This document shows, piece by piece, positions 10,727-23,733 of a stretch of DNA of 64,000 nt. Source of the DNA: Sphagnum compactum (taxonomy: Eukaryota; Bryophyta; Sphagnopsida; Sphagnales); the NCBI GenBank assembly GCA_965153455.1, contig OZ234497.1:9982001-10046000 (forward strand), read 5' to 3'. Made by a program: the position numbers and the translations under genes. Every line of letters starts with the position of its first letter. Position 1 is the first letter of the stretch. The notes under the pieces are model-generated. The model searched no databases. It saw only the letters and a list, made by a program, of their open reading frames with translations, and was not told the DNA's origin.

Positions 10727-13700
10727 GGGAATCTAGTTTAGATAATATAATCACAATTAATTAATTATAATAGCCAAGGCATCTAATAGTAACTAATGAC
10801 TTCTAAATTAGTTCATCACACATGCCATCACCACATGATTTAAGCATTGAGTGACAATTTTTGCAATGACCCACCATTAGGCCTAAAAAACTATTTGTTG
10901 CAATGTTGCTGACTTCTGCCTCCCATAATATAACAATATGGTTTGCTTGAATTCCAAAGTCTCCTCACACATTATAATTTTATTGGCAAACCTTGTTTCG
11001 GCCAATTTTATAAAGTCCAATGTTGCATCCCATTTTAATGCATACCTTTTCCCATTCCTACCTCCCTTTCCTAATTTTCTTTTGTCTCGATAATTGTTTT
11101 CTACAAATCAATTTGAGCATTTTTCATAGTCATTGGAGTGAAACCCATAGAAACCTTATTATCATTCATTGCATATTGACATGATTTAAATATCACATGC
11201 CCAAAGGAAATACCTTCATAAATTTATAAAAGCTTCAAAAATTCATAATCAATTATTGACCGCAATGTTGTAGCCATGGTTCCCAAGTTGTTCCTTCTTC
11301 TTTCACAAAAACAATCACAAGGTGAACTAATCCAAAAAAAATTAGCATAGATTGGAGTTGGAAAGCCATGACATTTTTAATTATTTCATGCACTTCAAAC
11401 AACCCAACAATAACATGCCTAGGGGTTCAAGCCTCATCCAAATAATTAATGACCAAAACAAATGTGTCCACACCAACTTTGAACATCCAAAGATTAAAAT
11501 TAATAGCAATAGTTGTTATAGAACCTAAAAGCTAAGGAGTGTTCTCAAGTGAGTTTTGGGTTTGGTTCTTAAATTTTTTTTTCAAAATTTAAATTGACCA
11601 TCGAAAAATTCCATAGAAAGAGCCTTTTGATTGGCCGATCACAAATACTTTTGGAACATGGGGCACTCCCCAAAGTAGAAACCTAAATTGCTTCCATCCC
11701 CAAAATAAAAGCACGCTTTGTCATGTTTCCATTTGCTTGCCCCCGCCCCCTTTACAACTTATATACATGAAGTTGAACCATGGCCGAACAAGAGGGGATA
11801 ACAAACAAGGTGCTATTGGGAATATCTTGGGGAACACATTGAGAACTTGGGGAACATTTTGAAAACCTGATGAGAACAGATTGGGAATTTGATAGGAACA
11901 CATTGGGAACAAATTTTCAAAAAAAAATCTGACACAAGCTTTAGCCTAATCAAGCATGGGGGCGGGCGGGCGGGCGTAATGGGTGGGGTGGGTGCGGGGT
12001 CGGGGAGGACATATAAGCTTCAAAGAATATAGTATGAGAGATGCTCATGATTCAATTTCAAGTGACAAAATAGTAATCTTTTGCTTGATATCTATTATCC
12101 AACTGAAAAAATGCTTGTGACCTACCCTTTTAGACCCCAAAATCCATGGCCATCCTTGGACCCTAGTCCCTCATTACCTAATTGGTTTTTCACAATTATT
12201 TTGTATTTGGAAAAAGCCATGAAAGCAAGGTGGGTTGGTTTGGCTTGGGGTGTTAGGGAATGGAATTTTTTTAAATTCTTAAAAAAAAATCCCAAAAAAT
12301 GTCAAGATAAAAAAGGTTTGTGGTGGTGTTGTTGTTGTTCTAGTAAGTTTCCCACTTTTATTGGCATTTTCCACTTTGGATCTTCTCCCCCCCCCCCCAA
12401 AGAGCCTGTTGGGAAGAATCATTGAAAGGAGAAGTGATCATGAATGAACCAGTTGTGACATGCACAACCACTATAGTTAGTTTGGTTTGGCTTGACCTAG
12501 GTATTTTGGGTGGGCCTTTGTACAAAATAAATCACCACTTTGGAAAAAAAATTGCCATTTGAAAAAACCAATATTCTCTCCTTTTTGTTTCTTCTTAATC
12601 TTGAATTTCATATAAGGCATATATTGGAAGCAGGGTTTCTTAAGAAATATTTTTCAAAAAATAGCAAAATTAGTTGAAAAAGAAATCAATTGTTTGGAAG
12701 TTGTGCAATTCACCTAATCCTAAAATAATGAAGTCACATGATGCAAAATGGGAGAAAGTCTTAAATTATGTGGGTAGTATAACTTGCTTGTAAAGTCTTG
12801 ACTCTCATCAATTCTTAGAACCAAAGCATGTCTTCAGGATCTCACACAGTTCAAAACAAAAAAGTGTTGAATTGATCATGTTTGGCCTGCTACATCATGT
12901 GTTGGAGAAAGTTGATATAATTCAATACTTGATACTCACTCGAACAATTTTTAGAAAAAAAAACTTTGCAAAATACTTTTGCATCAACTATCATGGAGTT
13001 GTAGTTCCCACATGTTTCGATGCCACGACATTTTATTTCCAAAGTAGCCATAATTTTGAACCCATTTTTATGATCTCCAAAGTTTGATAAAATCCATTGT
13101 GATTTAGAATAACATGAGGTCTACTCTAACCTATTTTTAGTTGTAAAACTTGGGAATGGGGGAGCTTCAAACATTTATAATTTCCACAAACTCTTCATGC
13201 CATTCCCATGATTCCATTGTTCAAATTGGTGCAATTCCATCCACCATTCATCCACCGATGTAAACTCCCTATCTCCATTGCTTTGGAGAGCCCTATTTTT
13301 ATTTTTATTTGTTTTCTCCGCAAGTTTTTATTTATTATGTTTGCAATATTCATTCACAAGGCACTTGTGAGGGTTTAAACTTTAAACTTGATATCCTAAA
13401 GGGATGAAGCAAATTGGTGGGTGGGTAAAAGTTCCAACTACCTAATGGACAAATCCATTGACCCTGGGTCACAAACCCAAATCTCCAGAGGACAACCAGA
13501 TTGATTGGGGATCTGGTCAAGATCTGGATTCTGGGTTATCCATTCCATGGAACCCAACCCTATCTGTGTAATTAATAAATAACAAGGCCTAAATTCTAAT
13601 CTCTTTGACTTACAACACACAATATGGATACTTATGGAACCAAATTTTATGAGCCCAGGATTTAAATAATTAAAAGAGCTGTGGACAGGATCTCCTCAAG

Positions 13701-13883
13701 ATCTGATGAGATTTTAATGTAAATTTAGTGGATTTAATGTACATACTAAGCTTCTTAATTCAATAACAAAGTCCCTAATGTTTGACTCATTAGAGCATCA
13801 CCTTAGACACCATATTATTTATGAGCCCAATTGATTAGCTTGGGTTACATACAAAAAGCTCTAAGGCATAACCATCCTGATGG

Positions 13884-13891
13884 GTATCTAC
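13884..13891. repeat. Target-site duplication, left copy (GTATCTAC)
   Basis: Directly abuts the left end of the MITE. The right copy at 14342-14349 is GTGTCTAC, 7 of 8 identical. Confidence 0.7.
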
Positions 13892-14341
13892 CAGTGTTGG
13901 CCGGTTATTTCTCTTTTAAAATATCTGTGAAGTAGGTTTTTTTTTTGAATTTTTTAAAAGATCACATAGGTTGTCAATATCAAAAATTTGGTTGGTGGGT
14001 AGGTTATCCCAAAATTGGGTAACAATCATTGATTATGCTGAAGGGTAGGTTATCAAACAGCCAATTGCTACCTACATATTGTTCTATCGATTATTAATGG
14101 GTTAAAAAAGCTTTTATTAAAAAATTAATTTTTAAAAAATTTATAAAAATATATTAGTGTTAAAAAATTGATAACTTTCATGGATGACAATTAGGTCATC
14201 CAGGTAGGTTTTTAGATTTTTGAAAATTCAATACCAGGCGATTATCAATTTCACCGGTTAATCCAAAAGATCAAGAACCGATTGGTAGGTTACAAACCAA
14301 CTTGATAACCGGATCAAAACTCAATAACCAGCCAAACACTG
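13892..14341. mobile_element. hAT-like MITE, copy 1 (450 bp)
   Basis: Left end CAGTGTTGGCCGGTTATT; the right end is the inverted complement with one inserted base (reads CAGTGTTTGGCTGGTTATT on the - strand). It is flanked by an 8-bp target duplication with one mismatch. The CAG start, the 8-bp duplication and the lack of coding capacity fit a non-autonomous hAT element. Related ends occur at 22682-23075 and 57812-58293. Confidence 0.8.
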
Positions 14342-14396
14342 GTGTCTACCCTAGTGAGTGGAATAATCTCATGGGGATTAGGAGGCAATGAGAGGA

Positions 14397-14485
14397 CGGG
14401 TTAGTTGTTTTTGGCTTATTTGAGATGATGGGTTGGTTGTTTTTGGCTTATTTGAGATGATGGGTTAGTTGTTTTTGGGTTATTT
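14397..14485. repeat. Short tandem repeat, about 37-bp unit, 2.4 copies
   Basis: The unit beginning GGGTTAGTTGTTTTTGG is repeated with one or two substitutions immediately downstream of the MITE. Confidence 0.85.
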
Positions 14486-14862
14486 GTTGGGTTTGCATTT
14501 GTGCAATGTAACAAGCCCTAATTAGGGCATGGCATGCATGCGTGTAATAGGTCCATTGACATGGGATGTTGGATTAGAGTCCAAGAATATCACATGATTT
14601 GCAGCCCAAATATTTGGGCTTGTTCTTCGCTCCCCTACATACTACATAGCTCTATGAGCAGAGTGGGCAGAGAGACTCTTATCTCTTGTCAAGGTGTGTG
14701 CAGTGTGCACCACCATGCATTTACCAATAATATCACTATACATCATGTACAGCACGTGACACTCCTTGTCCGTCGGATGGATGCTCATCTCCTCGTTCTC
14801 GTAGTTGTTAGAGTGTGGTCTCTCTATATCCGAAGAAAGAATCTTGCGTTAAGCCTGAAGTA

Positions 14863-15064
14863 TCCAGGGATTTTTTTTCAACAATTTTTTTGGCTATTTT
14901 TTTTGCACCAAAAATTTGGGAAAAGGTTTAGAAATTTTTGGAATTTTTAAAAAATAAAATAAAATAAATTCTAGTGAAAATTTGACTATTTCTGCTACTT
15001 TTTTGGTGGAAAGAAAAATTTGCCAAAAAATTGAAAAAAAAGAAGAAAGAAAAAAAACCCTGGA
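14863..15064. mobile_element. Small fold-back (palindromic) element
   Basis: The first and last 60-70 bases are imperfect inverted complements, starting TCCAGGG and ending CCCTGGA, with long T-rich and A-rich arms and almost no unique centre. AGTA flanks it directly on both sides, a possible 4-bp target duplication. No coding capacity. It looks like a MITE or snap-back element; the superfamily cannot be told. Confidence 0.5.
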
Positions 15065-16857
15065 AGTAAGAGATGAGTGATCAAATTTCAAATGCTTGCA
15101 ACAAGGGGATGAGGACAGTCATGGATGAAAACAAGGAAATTATGAGCGATAGACATGGTTGCCCCTGCTGGAAGCCATTATTAAAAAGGAAAGTGGTGAA
15201 CTTGGATGAAGTCATGGTGGGTGGTGGGTGAAGGTAAGTTCTATTGTAAACAAGAAAGCTTTCATTAATCTGGTAATGAAGAATAGGAAAAAGATGTCAT
15301 GGAATCGAGATTTCATCCTTGTTGGTAAGGAGGCTAATCTTGGCATGTTAGTGTATGAGAAGTGGTGATTTTTTTTGGCCTTGCCTACCAAGGCAAGGAT
15401 ATTGTGTTTAGATTGATTATAGTAGCTAAAGGGATTTTGGCCCCTAGGTAATAGGGCTATTTTTATACCAGGATTTTTGTAAGATGATATTTTGGCTCAT
15501 GTTGAAACTTGAGATTAGTTATAGAGTTATATAATATCTTGAAGGATTTTGGTTTCTTTTAGAGGATTTTTGGAAGATTATATTTTTGCATGGTGAAATA
15601 TTTGAGTTTTCATAATTCTTCTTTTGCATTAAGATACTTTTTAATGTAAATGGCAAGACCATTGTGCCACAAACCCCTTGTTTTTTGGTGTGGTGAATTT
15701 TCACGGGTTTGTGAAAAGTGTTTTTGGGGAAAAATATTCTCTCACAAAATTCCCTGTTTTTATGATAAAAAATCACCAAAAAAAGAGAAAATTTTATTTT
15801 AAAATCACCAAAATTTGCCAAAATTTCCTACAATATGAAAGGTGCTTAAGATTCTCTACTTTCATAATTTGAATATCAATTTTGCTAAATATACTTATGG
15901 GTGATGGCCACTTGAGCAACGCTGCAACACTTGAGTGAGGCATCTAAGAGACTACATTTAACCTTGCAAATGTTAAATTGGAACTCGTGGACCTTGATTT
16001 AGTGCTTGGATTTGATATTATTTTCTTTAAAATCAACTACCATGGTACCACCAGTACAACAAAATCCTTATGGCAAATAGGCTTTCGATGACTGGTGTTT
16101 CTTTTCTCAATTTTGAGATGTAGCCAAAGTGGCAATCATTGGGAAAAACAAAAAAAGCCAAATTTGGCCATCACTATTGGAGGTTATCACAAATTTTTTG
16201 GCAATTTAGGAAAACAATTCTCAAAATCTGACAAAATTGGGCCATTTTTTCCATTGAAAAATCCTTTGTACGAATTGAAATCATATATTTCAGGTCAAAA
16301 TTTGGCAAAATATCTGCCAATAACAAAATCATTGCTCATGACACATTTTAAAGATGATATATGTGATTTCATCCATTTCAATGTAAAATTTCTATGTTAT
16401 ATATCAAAATTTGACATTAATGTAATATGTGACTGATAGTGTCAAACTACAATAAAATTATTTAAAAAGTGATCCTCAATCTAGACCTTAATTCCAACCT
16501 CAATCCTGTGTTTCATACTCAATTAATTGCTAGTATTCTTTAAATGATTAAATTTTCAGTAAAAGTCATATTACCAAATAATGAAAAGGCGTTCGAAAAC
16601 GATTTATTGCACATAATTTGAAAACTTTTATGAGTAGCTAAGGTCTCTTTCCATTGCAACACTATGATCACAACTGCACACAATAATTGGTGATCACAAC
16701 AGCCTAATGAAAAGCCATTGATATGGGGCCTTGTTGCAAAAAGAGATGCTTTTCCAATTGCACAGCTGCAATGGGCTAAGAAATTGTGATTGTTAAATGT
16801 TAATAGCTTGATAGTCTAAACTATTTTCTAACTACCTTTTTAGTTACACATTGGTTC

Positions 16858-17034
16858 CAATTGAAACATGTGACAAACGTCACATTACGGTGATTCGCAT
16901 GTTGACGCACAGGTGTCACGCTCTTGCATTGCTTTCGCGTTGGGTCGTCAATGCAAGAGTTGTTGTGACGCAAATGTGAGCCCAGTTTTGTCAAAAAATG
17001 TAATGAAATGGTGCTATTGTCACACATTGAATTG
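16858..17034. repeat. Imperfect nested inverted repeat with CpG-rich core
   Basis: The core pairs CTCTTGCATTG with CAATGCAAGAG across a CpG-containing loop. The outer parts pair AATTGAAACATGTGAC with GTCACACATTGAATT. It is unlike the AT-rich, CpG-poor surroundings. Confidence 0.5.
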
Positions 17035-20002
17035 CCCCCTAATGAAAAGATGTCCTTAGTGTGTGAAAATTGCCTTAAAAAAACCCTAAAATCGCAATCT
17101 GGAGCTCAGAATACCACCACCGTTGCAAAAGGAATTTGACTTGCAAATATGTCCTCACATCCTCAGTTTTTTTTGACCAAATGGAGGGTTCTCGTCTTCA
17201 CTTCAATGGTGGGTTCTGGGTCCTCACTTTGAAAGGCTGGCTGGCTGACTCCGTGGATAACTCTAATATACCACATGTGTTTTTACACTCAAATGGACGG
17301 AACCTCACTTTGTAGTTTAGTTTACCTCACACGTTTGTCATGAGCCAAAAGCCTACTAAAGTAGGCAAAACCATATTCTGTTATGGAGTAAACCCATGGC
17401 TCTTGTGAACACTGGCCCCACTTATCCATCCATCCATGCATTCCTGTTTTTGTCTTTTTGCAATCAATGTTCTTTCCGAAAGCCAAATCCATTTTCATCC
17501 GCAGCTTCGAGTGATTGTAATAACCCATTGGCACGCAGCTTACAACCAACCTCGTCTTTCTTACTTCACTTCAGTACACCACTTGTGCTACTCTCACTGG
17601 CAGAAGAAACCCCATTTTTGTTTTGTCTTGTGCAACTGATGACCTCAAACAAATTTTGGGTACATGCGGATTTTGGTGGGATATTTTTCCATCATCGGAG
17701 CAATCTTATTGGATGCTTATAGTTCTATATTGTGTCTACCTACTTGACAGTGGTTTTTTTTGTTTTTTGGACGAATTTTCGCAACCTGGCCACCCAAAAA
17801 AAAAAGGGTTGGCGAATCCAACAAAGGGATTTTTGAGATGTAAAAAACACATTCGCCATATCTTGACCCAAAAAACTTAGAAGTCGCCAGATTTAGACAG
17901 TGTGTTCCTGTGTGATGTCGCCAGAACTAGGAAGGATTCCAAAAAGATCTACTAGTCAACCAGGACAGTCGCCATTCACTGCTAATTAATGCTGAGGATC
18001 CTAGCCAGTGCACCTACTTGAAAAATTTGCAAAAAAAAACAGTGCTAAATTTGGCGATTTGTTTTTTTTTTTTGGGGATTTTTTTTTGAAATCTGGCAAA
18101 TTTAGGTCATTTAAAAAAAATAGTGATAAAAGCCCTTTGTTAATGTTCTGGGTCTTTTTTTTTTTTTTTCTTGGGACAAAATGGAAAAAATATTGGACAC
18201 AATAAAGAAAAACACTCCTCCTTTTGGCAGATATTCATTTTACGGCATGGGAAACCCAAACCAAAAGAACTTGGTATTTGGTTTAAAAAATTGTATTGTG
18301 TGTGATGCAGTTGTTGTAGCAGGTCAAAGGCAAAGAGGCTACAGAAAGTGCTTCAATTACAGAACAAATCCTACCAGGATGGAGTTCTTTGAAAATTGGA
18401 GCTTGTAGAATTGACTCTAGGTTACAATACAGAATTGCCACTCGGGAGAGAGATTGCCACCCTTCACCATAGAGCTTTCTTCTTCATAGGGTTACAACTT
18501 ACATGCTCTTTCAAATGCATGCACAACCCAGCACATAAGAGCATGGTGGTGTCTAGCTAATAGTTTTCTTAATTCTCAGTCACGTCGCAGAATCTGACCC
18601 TAAGTGCCATGGGGTCTACCAAATAGTCTACAATGTTCTTAATCACATCGCAGAATCTCTTCTACAAGTGCTGATTATGTCACGTAATGACATTTGGTCA
18701 GACCGGGCTCGTCAGAGTCACCTGCTGCTGGACTGCATGCATCCTGCCCAATGGTAACATAAGAGTTTGTAATCTTGATGATCAAAAGAATGCCAAAATA
18801 AGGCCAAACCAAACTAATCACAAGATCAAAACTTGTATGTGGAAAAAGAAAAAGAAAAAAAAAGACAAACATTACAATAATAATGAATAGTAATTAACAA
18901 TTAATTAATTAATTCTTGCATGATCCTGGTGCCTGCCTGCCTATGAACAAAATCTTCATCAGTCTGGATTGCTGAGGGTGTACTAAACTCCTACTTGGAG
19001 AGCTCATTTCATTCATATCTTTCTTGCACTCATGCCATCCGTGTTTGTGCCTCGGACATTGGACATTTGATCAGCAGTCTGGACTCTGGATTGCCAAGAA
19101 AGAAGCTACACGAGAATTTGTGAAGTCAGTCCATTTTCCTCACTATATTTTGAGAGTTTGTGGTGCCACCCACCCACCCAAATCCAACTGTAGAATGAAC
19201 AAATTATCCATGGTCTATATCATTTTGTCTATTGAATATGGTTACCAGAGAGATTTTGAAAAAAGTGTTCACCAAATGTACATATTTTCAAGGCACAGCT
19301 GCTTCTTGTGCCCCTTTGAAATGTTGAGAATGAAGCACATTGTAGCGGCATCTCAGTAACACCAATTACATTCCATGCTCATAGTGGAATGAATGCTGTT
19401 GTTCCCAGTTGGTTATTTCTTTTCGGGATTTTATTTTTTCAGTGTAGTGATGAGGAGGAAAAGGAACTGAGAAGTACTTGAACTTCAAAGCCTTGGAGGG
19501 TGGAACCAACACACACACCTCCGTAGTTCCAACACATAACGATATCAAATCCATAGCCATTACTTATGCTCTTTCCTGTCGCTCCCAAATCTGTTTTCCA
19601 AAATTGAAAGCAAAACATTTTCCAGTGAATGCAATACTGGTAGAATTCTTCTGCTCAAATCACAAAATACTTGTGAATGGCAGGCAGGTTCTACAACCCT
19701 CACAACTCGTCCTCCAGCAATTCATCATCACGGTAGAACTGGGCATAAACGAGGGAAGTAGATATGGAGACCCAGAAGTGATGATTCAATAACCACAAAA
19801 TCTATCACACCGACCCAAAATGGTTACAAAACTGCAAATCACAAAGGAATTTGCCACATAAAAGATTGGAATCCAGATGATTTCTCTCTTGTGAAAATAT
19901 TAAGAGTTTTTAATACACAAAGTGTTTTGTGAAGAAAGATGAATCATTGAGAAGATAAAACTTCTGCAGAAAACATGGTTACAATCTCACAGGACTATAT
20001 AG

Positions 20003-20112
20003 TAATCTCCCCAAAATTTCCAGCCCAACCCATTCTACAAAATCTGCATTTTGAGTACAGAATAATCTCCCCAAAATTTCAGGCGAACCCATTCTACAAA
20101 TTCTGCATCTTG
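20003..20112. repeat. Tandem duplication, about 60-bp unit
   Basis: AATCTCCCCAAAATTTC followed by CCCATTCTACAAA occurs twice in a row with small differences. Confidence 0.8.
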
Positions 20113-22673
20113 GAGTCTCTCTTGCATTTCTGGAACCAAGGGAGAGACTCAGCCATGGTATTGGTTAGCACTCAGAGACAGACATAGCTTTTTCTATTAA
20201 AAAAAAAGTCAATAGAATTGTATCCTCATTTCAAGCAGCGACAAGACAAGCTTTGTGATGGTAAGCTGGCCCTCAGATCTACAAATTTTGGATCAAAGGT
20301 TTTGTGGCTGCCAAAAGACCAGGTTTAGGCTCAGAGCTGAGAGTTTTGCAAAACTATGATTTTGAGCATCTTTTACACTTGGAAGAAAGGATCTGGTTTT
20401 GATCTCAAGGAACTCCTCAAATCCACAACCCATGATGCAAGATGTGGGAAAAAACCATGATTGTCCTAAATTTCTCATGCTGCTGATGTACATTGTTTTT
20501 CTTTCTCTGATGCTCAAATCCACAACTTTGTTTGTCTCCTCCTATGCCTTCTGTGTGTTTGCTGGTTCTCAGACTTCTATTCCAACCCTTATTTTGCAAT
20601 GTCCTTTCTTCAATTCATGGCTACATATTCTCAGTGGATACATCATTTTCCATACAATGACTGGTGTTTTAAAATAATTTTAAAAAAACAAGTCTCAATC
20701 GTAGCTACCTATGTGGTTCCTGCTCAGCGAGAAGAAAGTGTTTGAGCATTGGCACATGGGTAATGGCTTCTTCATATGCCAAGTTATGCTTTGCATTGCA
20801 TTGGATTATCGAGTGTCAGAAACACTTTGTACATTGGCAGACCTGGAGTTAGCTTTGGACCAGTGATGCAGAAATGGAAATACAAACAGGACTCTTTAAA
20901 CTGATGGTGGAATCAATCCTCCAATTGGCATTGTTGACCCATGGCATGGAGGTAGCTCAAAGACAATCTGACAAGTATCTCAAAGGCCAGACAAAAAATC
21001 CATAGCATACATGGAATGTTGTCCACCTGTGCATAAAGCATGAGGTGAACATTATCACCAACTTAAAACAGACATTAAGGTCTGGAGTGGCGGATTGTGC
21101 CATGTTCTTGACCACATTGTATGGCATAATCTTCCGGTGATGATCATACTTTCATAATAGTGACCAAAATCTGTGTATTGAACATTGTAATGGTTGAATC
21201 TGCAACCCCAGACCTTTTAATGTCATGGTTGGGCGTTACCCTAAACTTTGTAAACTGCCAGGTATGAACAATCACACAATCGTCAATAATGTTCACATTC
21301 AATCTTCAGACCTCTATGATACGTTTGACAAGTGTTTGATGCAAGTTTCACTTGTGTTTTTCGATTTGCATTTTGGTGTCTAATAAAATTGCAGCTTTTG
21401 TTAAGCAGTTTATTACTTAGCAAGTAAGTATGGCCAGCTGAATGATCCTTGCTTTCTCTTCAACTTGTTGTCTATTGCTTCCTCGAAGTAATGCCTAAGC
21501 ATCCCAGCTGTTTAGACCATTACCTTCTTCTTGAGCCCACTCCCAAATACATTTGCTCCCCTGTAAAAAAACACTGCCAGAAGTTTCTGTGTGTATTTGG
21601 AAGAACCCTTAACAAGGTAAGATTCACTCCACAGCACAGAATGGGAGGCGTCTTTAAGGATTTGAAATGTTCATCTGTAGAAAACTCATATTTCTGGTAT
21701 TGGTTTAAGTTGGGTATGGTCCCCTTTATTCTGGTAACACCCTGGCCCTCAAGCCTTAACCTACACTTTGCATTCTAGCAAAGAGCAAGGAGCAAAACAG
21801 CATCCTAACATGAATATAAGGTTAGCCAAGTGAAAGAGATAAAAATGCCTTTGCTTACTTACATTTTACATGGCCACACCATTTTCCATTTTTTGAAACC
21901 TTAATACCTGAGCCACAAAGCAAGTTTTAGCGCAATTATCCTCACCCAACACCTTAGTTGTTTAGGCACAAAAGTATGGCAAAACTCCATGTACACAAAG
22001 GAGCAAGAAAAGTTCATCAATTCTCTCATCAAGTTCAACAAAATTGAAAGACACATGAGGTGAAGATAACACAAGCAAACAACTTCAATTTGAGGGCACC
22101 CTATTTGCACCTCATTCCCAACACCCTCCCTCCTTCCCTCCCTCCCTCATCTTTGCATTGAATTCACAAAGATGATGAATAAAAGAGCTTTCTTCTACCT
22201 ACCCTCTCAATCTCCAAAATCTTCCAATCCATCATCCCAAAACTTGGATTTGTCTCCTATCGCTCATCATGCACTTCTTTCCTCCTCCCTCTAGCTCCTA
22301 ATCTTAGAATGTGACTGGTAGCATCCTACTTACTATATGTTCCCAATTGTTAACAAAATTAAATGACTACTCCCCTTACAACTTGAGATTTCTTCTTGTA
22401 CTCCGACACAAGGATGGATGCACAAGCAATTCATGCCTCAAATGCTGTTCATATGCTTTCATCAATTGAAGGGAACTTCTGCCATTTGCAAGCAAACCTT
22501 CTGCCATTCAAATAGAAAACCTAGTTTAGGCTAGGGAAGGCTTGCTTCCACACACCTCCCCTAATTTTCAAGCCTACACACCTTCAAGGCTTGGACCCTC
22601 AAATTATGGAAGGCCCTTGGAATCCATCCACCTAAACCTAGAAAACCGAGGGGGATGTAAATTCTTTGAGAAA

Positions 22674-22681
22674 GTCTTAAC
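22674..22681. repeat. Target-site duplication, left copy (GTCTTAAC)
   Basis: Identical to 23076-23083 on the other side of the MITE. Confidence 0.85.
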
Positions 22682-23075
22682 TAGTGTTGGGTGGTTCTTG
22701 ACCCTTACTTACGAAGAGCATTTGCTTTTGGTTTTTAAATTTTTTTTAGAAAGGTTCCAATTTCAGTTCTTTAAAAACAAGAGAAGGGCTCTAGCTTTTT
22801 TTATTAAAAAAATTCTGATTCTGGTTTTGGTTTTAATTATTAAAATAAGACCCAATTTCATTCTGGTTCTGAGTAACCCAGACTAGAAATGATGATTAAA
22901 CCTTGGTTTAAATCTCTGTTTTTTTTCTATTTTTCTATATTTTTTAGCAAAAATATCATTTCTGGTTCTAGAACCAATTCCAAAAATCAAATCCAATTCT
23001 CAGTTAGTTTTACTAACCAGAATCAGAAGCTCCAGTTCTAACTCCTCAAGCCAACTGGGTAAGTACCCAACATTG
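22682..23075. mobile_element. hAT-like MITE, copy 2 (394 bp)
   Basis: Left end TAGTGTTGGGTGGTTCTT; the right end read on the - strand is CAATGTTGGGTACTTACC. A perfect 8-bp duplication, GTCTTAAC, flanks both ends. The interior is rich in GGTTC/GAACC-like motifs, as in the copy at 57812-58293. No coding capacity. Same family as copies 1 and 3 by terminal sequence. Confidence 0.85.
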
Positions 23076-23221
23076 GTCTTAACTTCCCAATCATAAGTGA
23101 GTAAGGAATCAAATAGGGTTTTTTTTTTTTTTTTTTTTTCAGGTCTCTCTTTCTTTGTCATTTTCCATGAAAGTTGAGTTCAGTTCAATTAGCCCAAAAT
23201 TAGAACACAATAAGCCCTCAA

Positions 23222-23526
23222 ACATGATGGCTCAATGATAGGACCCCTATGTGGTACCACAAGGGTTTTGGGGTTCAAACCCACTGATGAGCAGGAGGTG
23301 AAAATTTTTGCCCTTTCCTCCTCACTTGGGAACTGGCATAAGCTTTGGTTGGTGTTGGGTCTGCTCTTGTGTATGTCGGGAACTTGATGTTCCCCTTGTG
23401 GTTTGCCCTCTTAGGTGGTTCTTTTTTGTCTTCTTGGATGTGGGTCCTTCCATTTTGTTCCTTGTATTCTCCCTTTTTTGGGGTCCTTTGGTTTATTTAG
23501 GATTGGTAGGGGTTTCATTAAAATGA
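23222..23526 (+). mobile_element. tRNA-derived SINE, copy 1
   Basis: An internal RNA polymerase III promoter is recognisable: a box A-like TGGCTCAATGATAGG near 23229 and a box B GGTTCAAACCC near 23271, about 40 bases apart as in a tRNA. A non-tRNA body follows. Its last ~145 bases recur, inverted, at 28713-28860, showing a repeat family. I see no poly(A) tail or clear target duplication; the end is placed where similarity to the second copy stops (near GTTTCATT). Confidence 0.6.
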
Positions 23527-23706
23527 AAAGAGAAGAATAGTAAGCCAAAACAATGTTAGCTAGCAAGCATGGCTGTTATGATACACTAGAAATCCATGCA
23601 AATAGACTTGTTATCTTTGTTTGCAATCATAGCAATCATAGAAAGACAGTTATCATACTTGATGAAATGAAAGCAAGAAGAAACAAGAAGAGCAACTGAA
23701 CATGGA

Positions 23707-23733
23707 GACACACACACACACACACACACACAC
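23707..23733. repeat. (AC)n microsatellite
   Basis: About 13 uninterrupted AC dinucleotides. Confidence 0.95.

Larger units (their letters stand above)
8925..13883. other. Mostly unrecognised AT-rich DNA
   Basis: Contains a TA run (9037-9060), a GC-rich low-complexity patch of GGGC/GGGT units (11956-12006) and a C run near 12388. Apart from a possible hAT transposase remnant near 10 kb I see nothing coding. Confidence 0.5.
15065..22673. other. Unrecognised AT-rich DNA
   Basis: No credible gene. Open frames are short and show no domains. Visible structure is limited to an imperfect CpG-containing inverted repeat (16858-17034), T- and A-rich runs around 18060-18180, and a tandem duplication at 20003-20112. 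Confidence 0.5.

Noticed and set aside
17396-17880. Overlapping + strand frames of 67-108 codons
   Set aside because: No recognisable domain, no matching splice structure, and the frames overlap one another; treated as chance.
21449-21778. 109-codon + strand frame
   Set aside because: No domain and no support from neighbouring exons.
23229-23285. Functional tRNA gene
   Set aside because: Box A- and box B-like sequences are present, but no acceptor stem or anticodon arm can be folded, and the downstream body is shared with another repeat copy. It is better read as a SINE.
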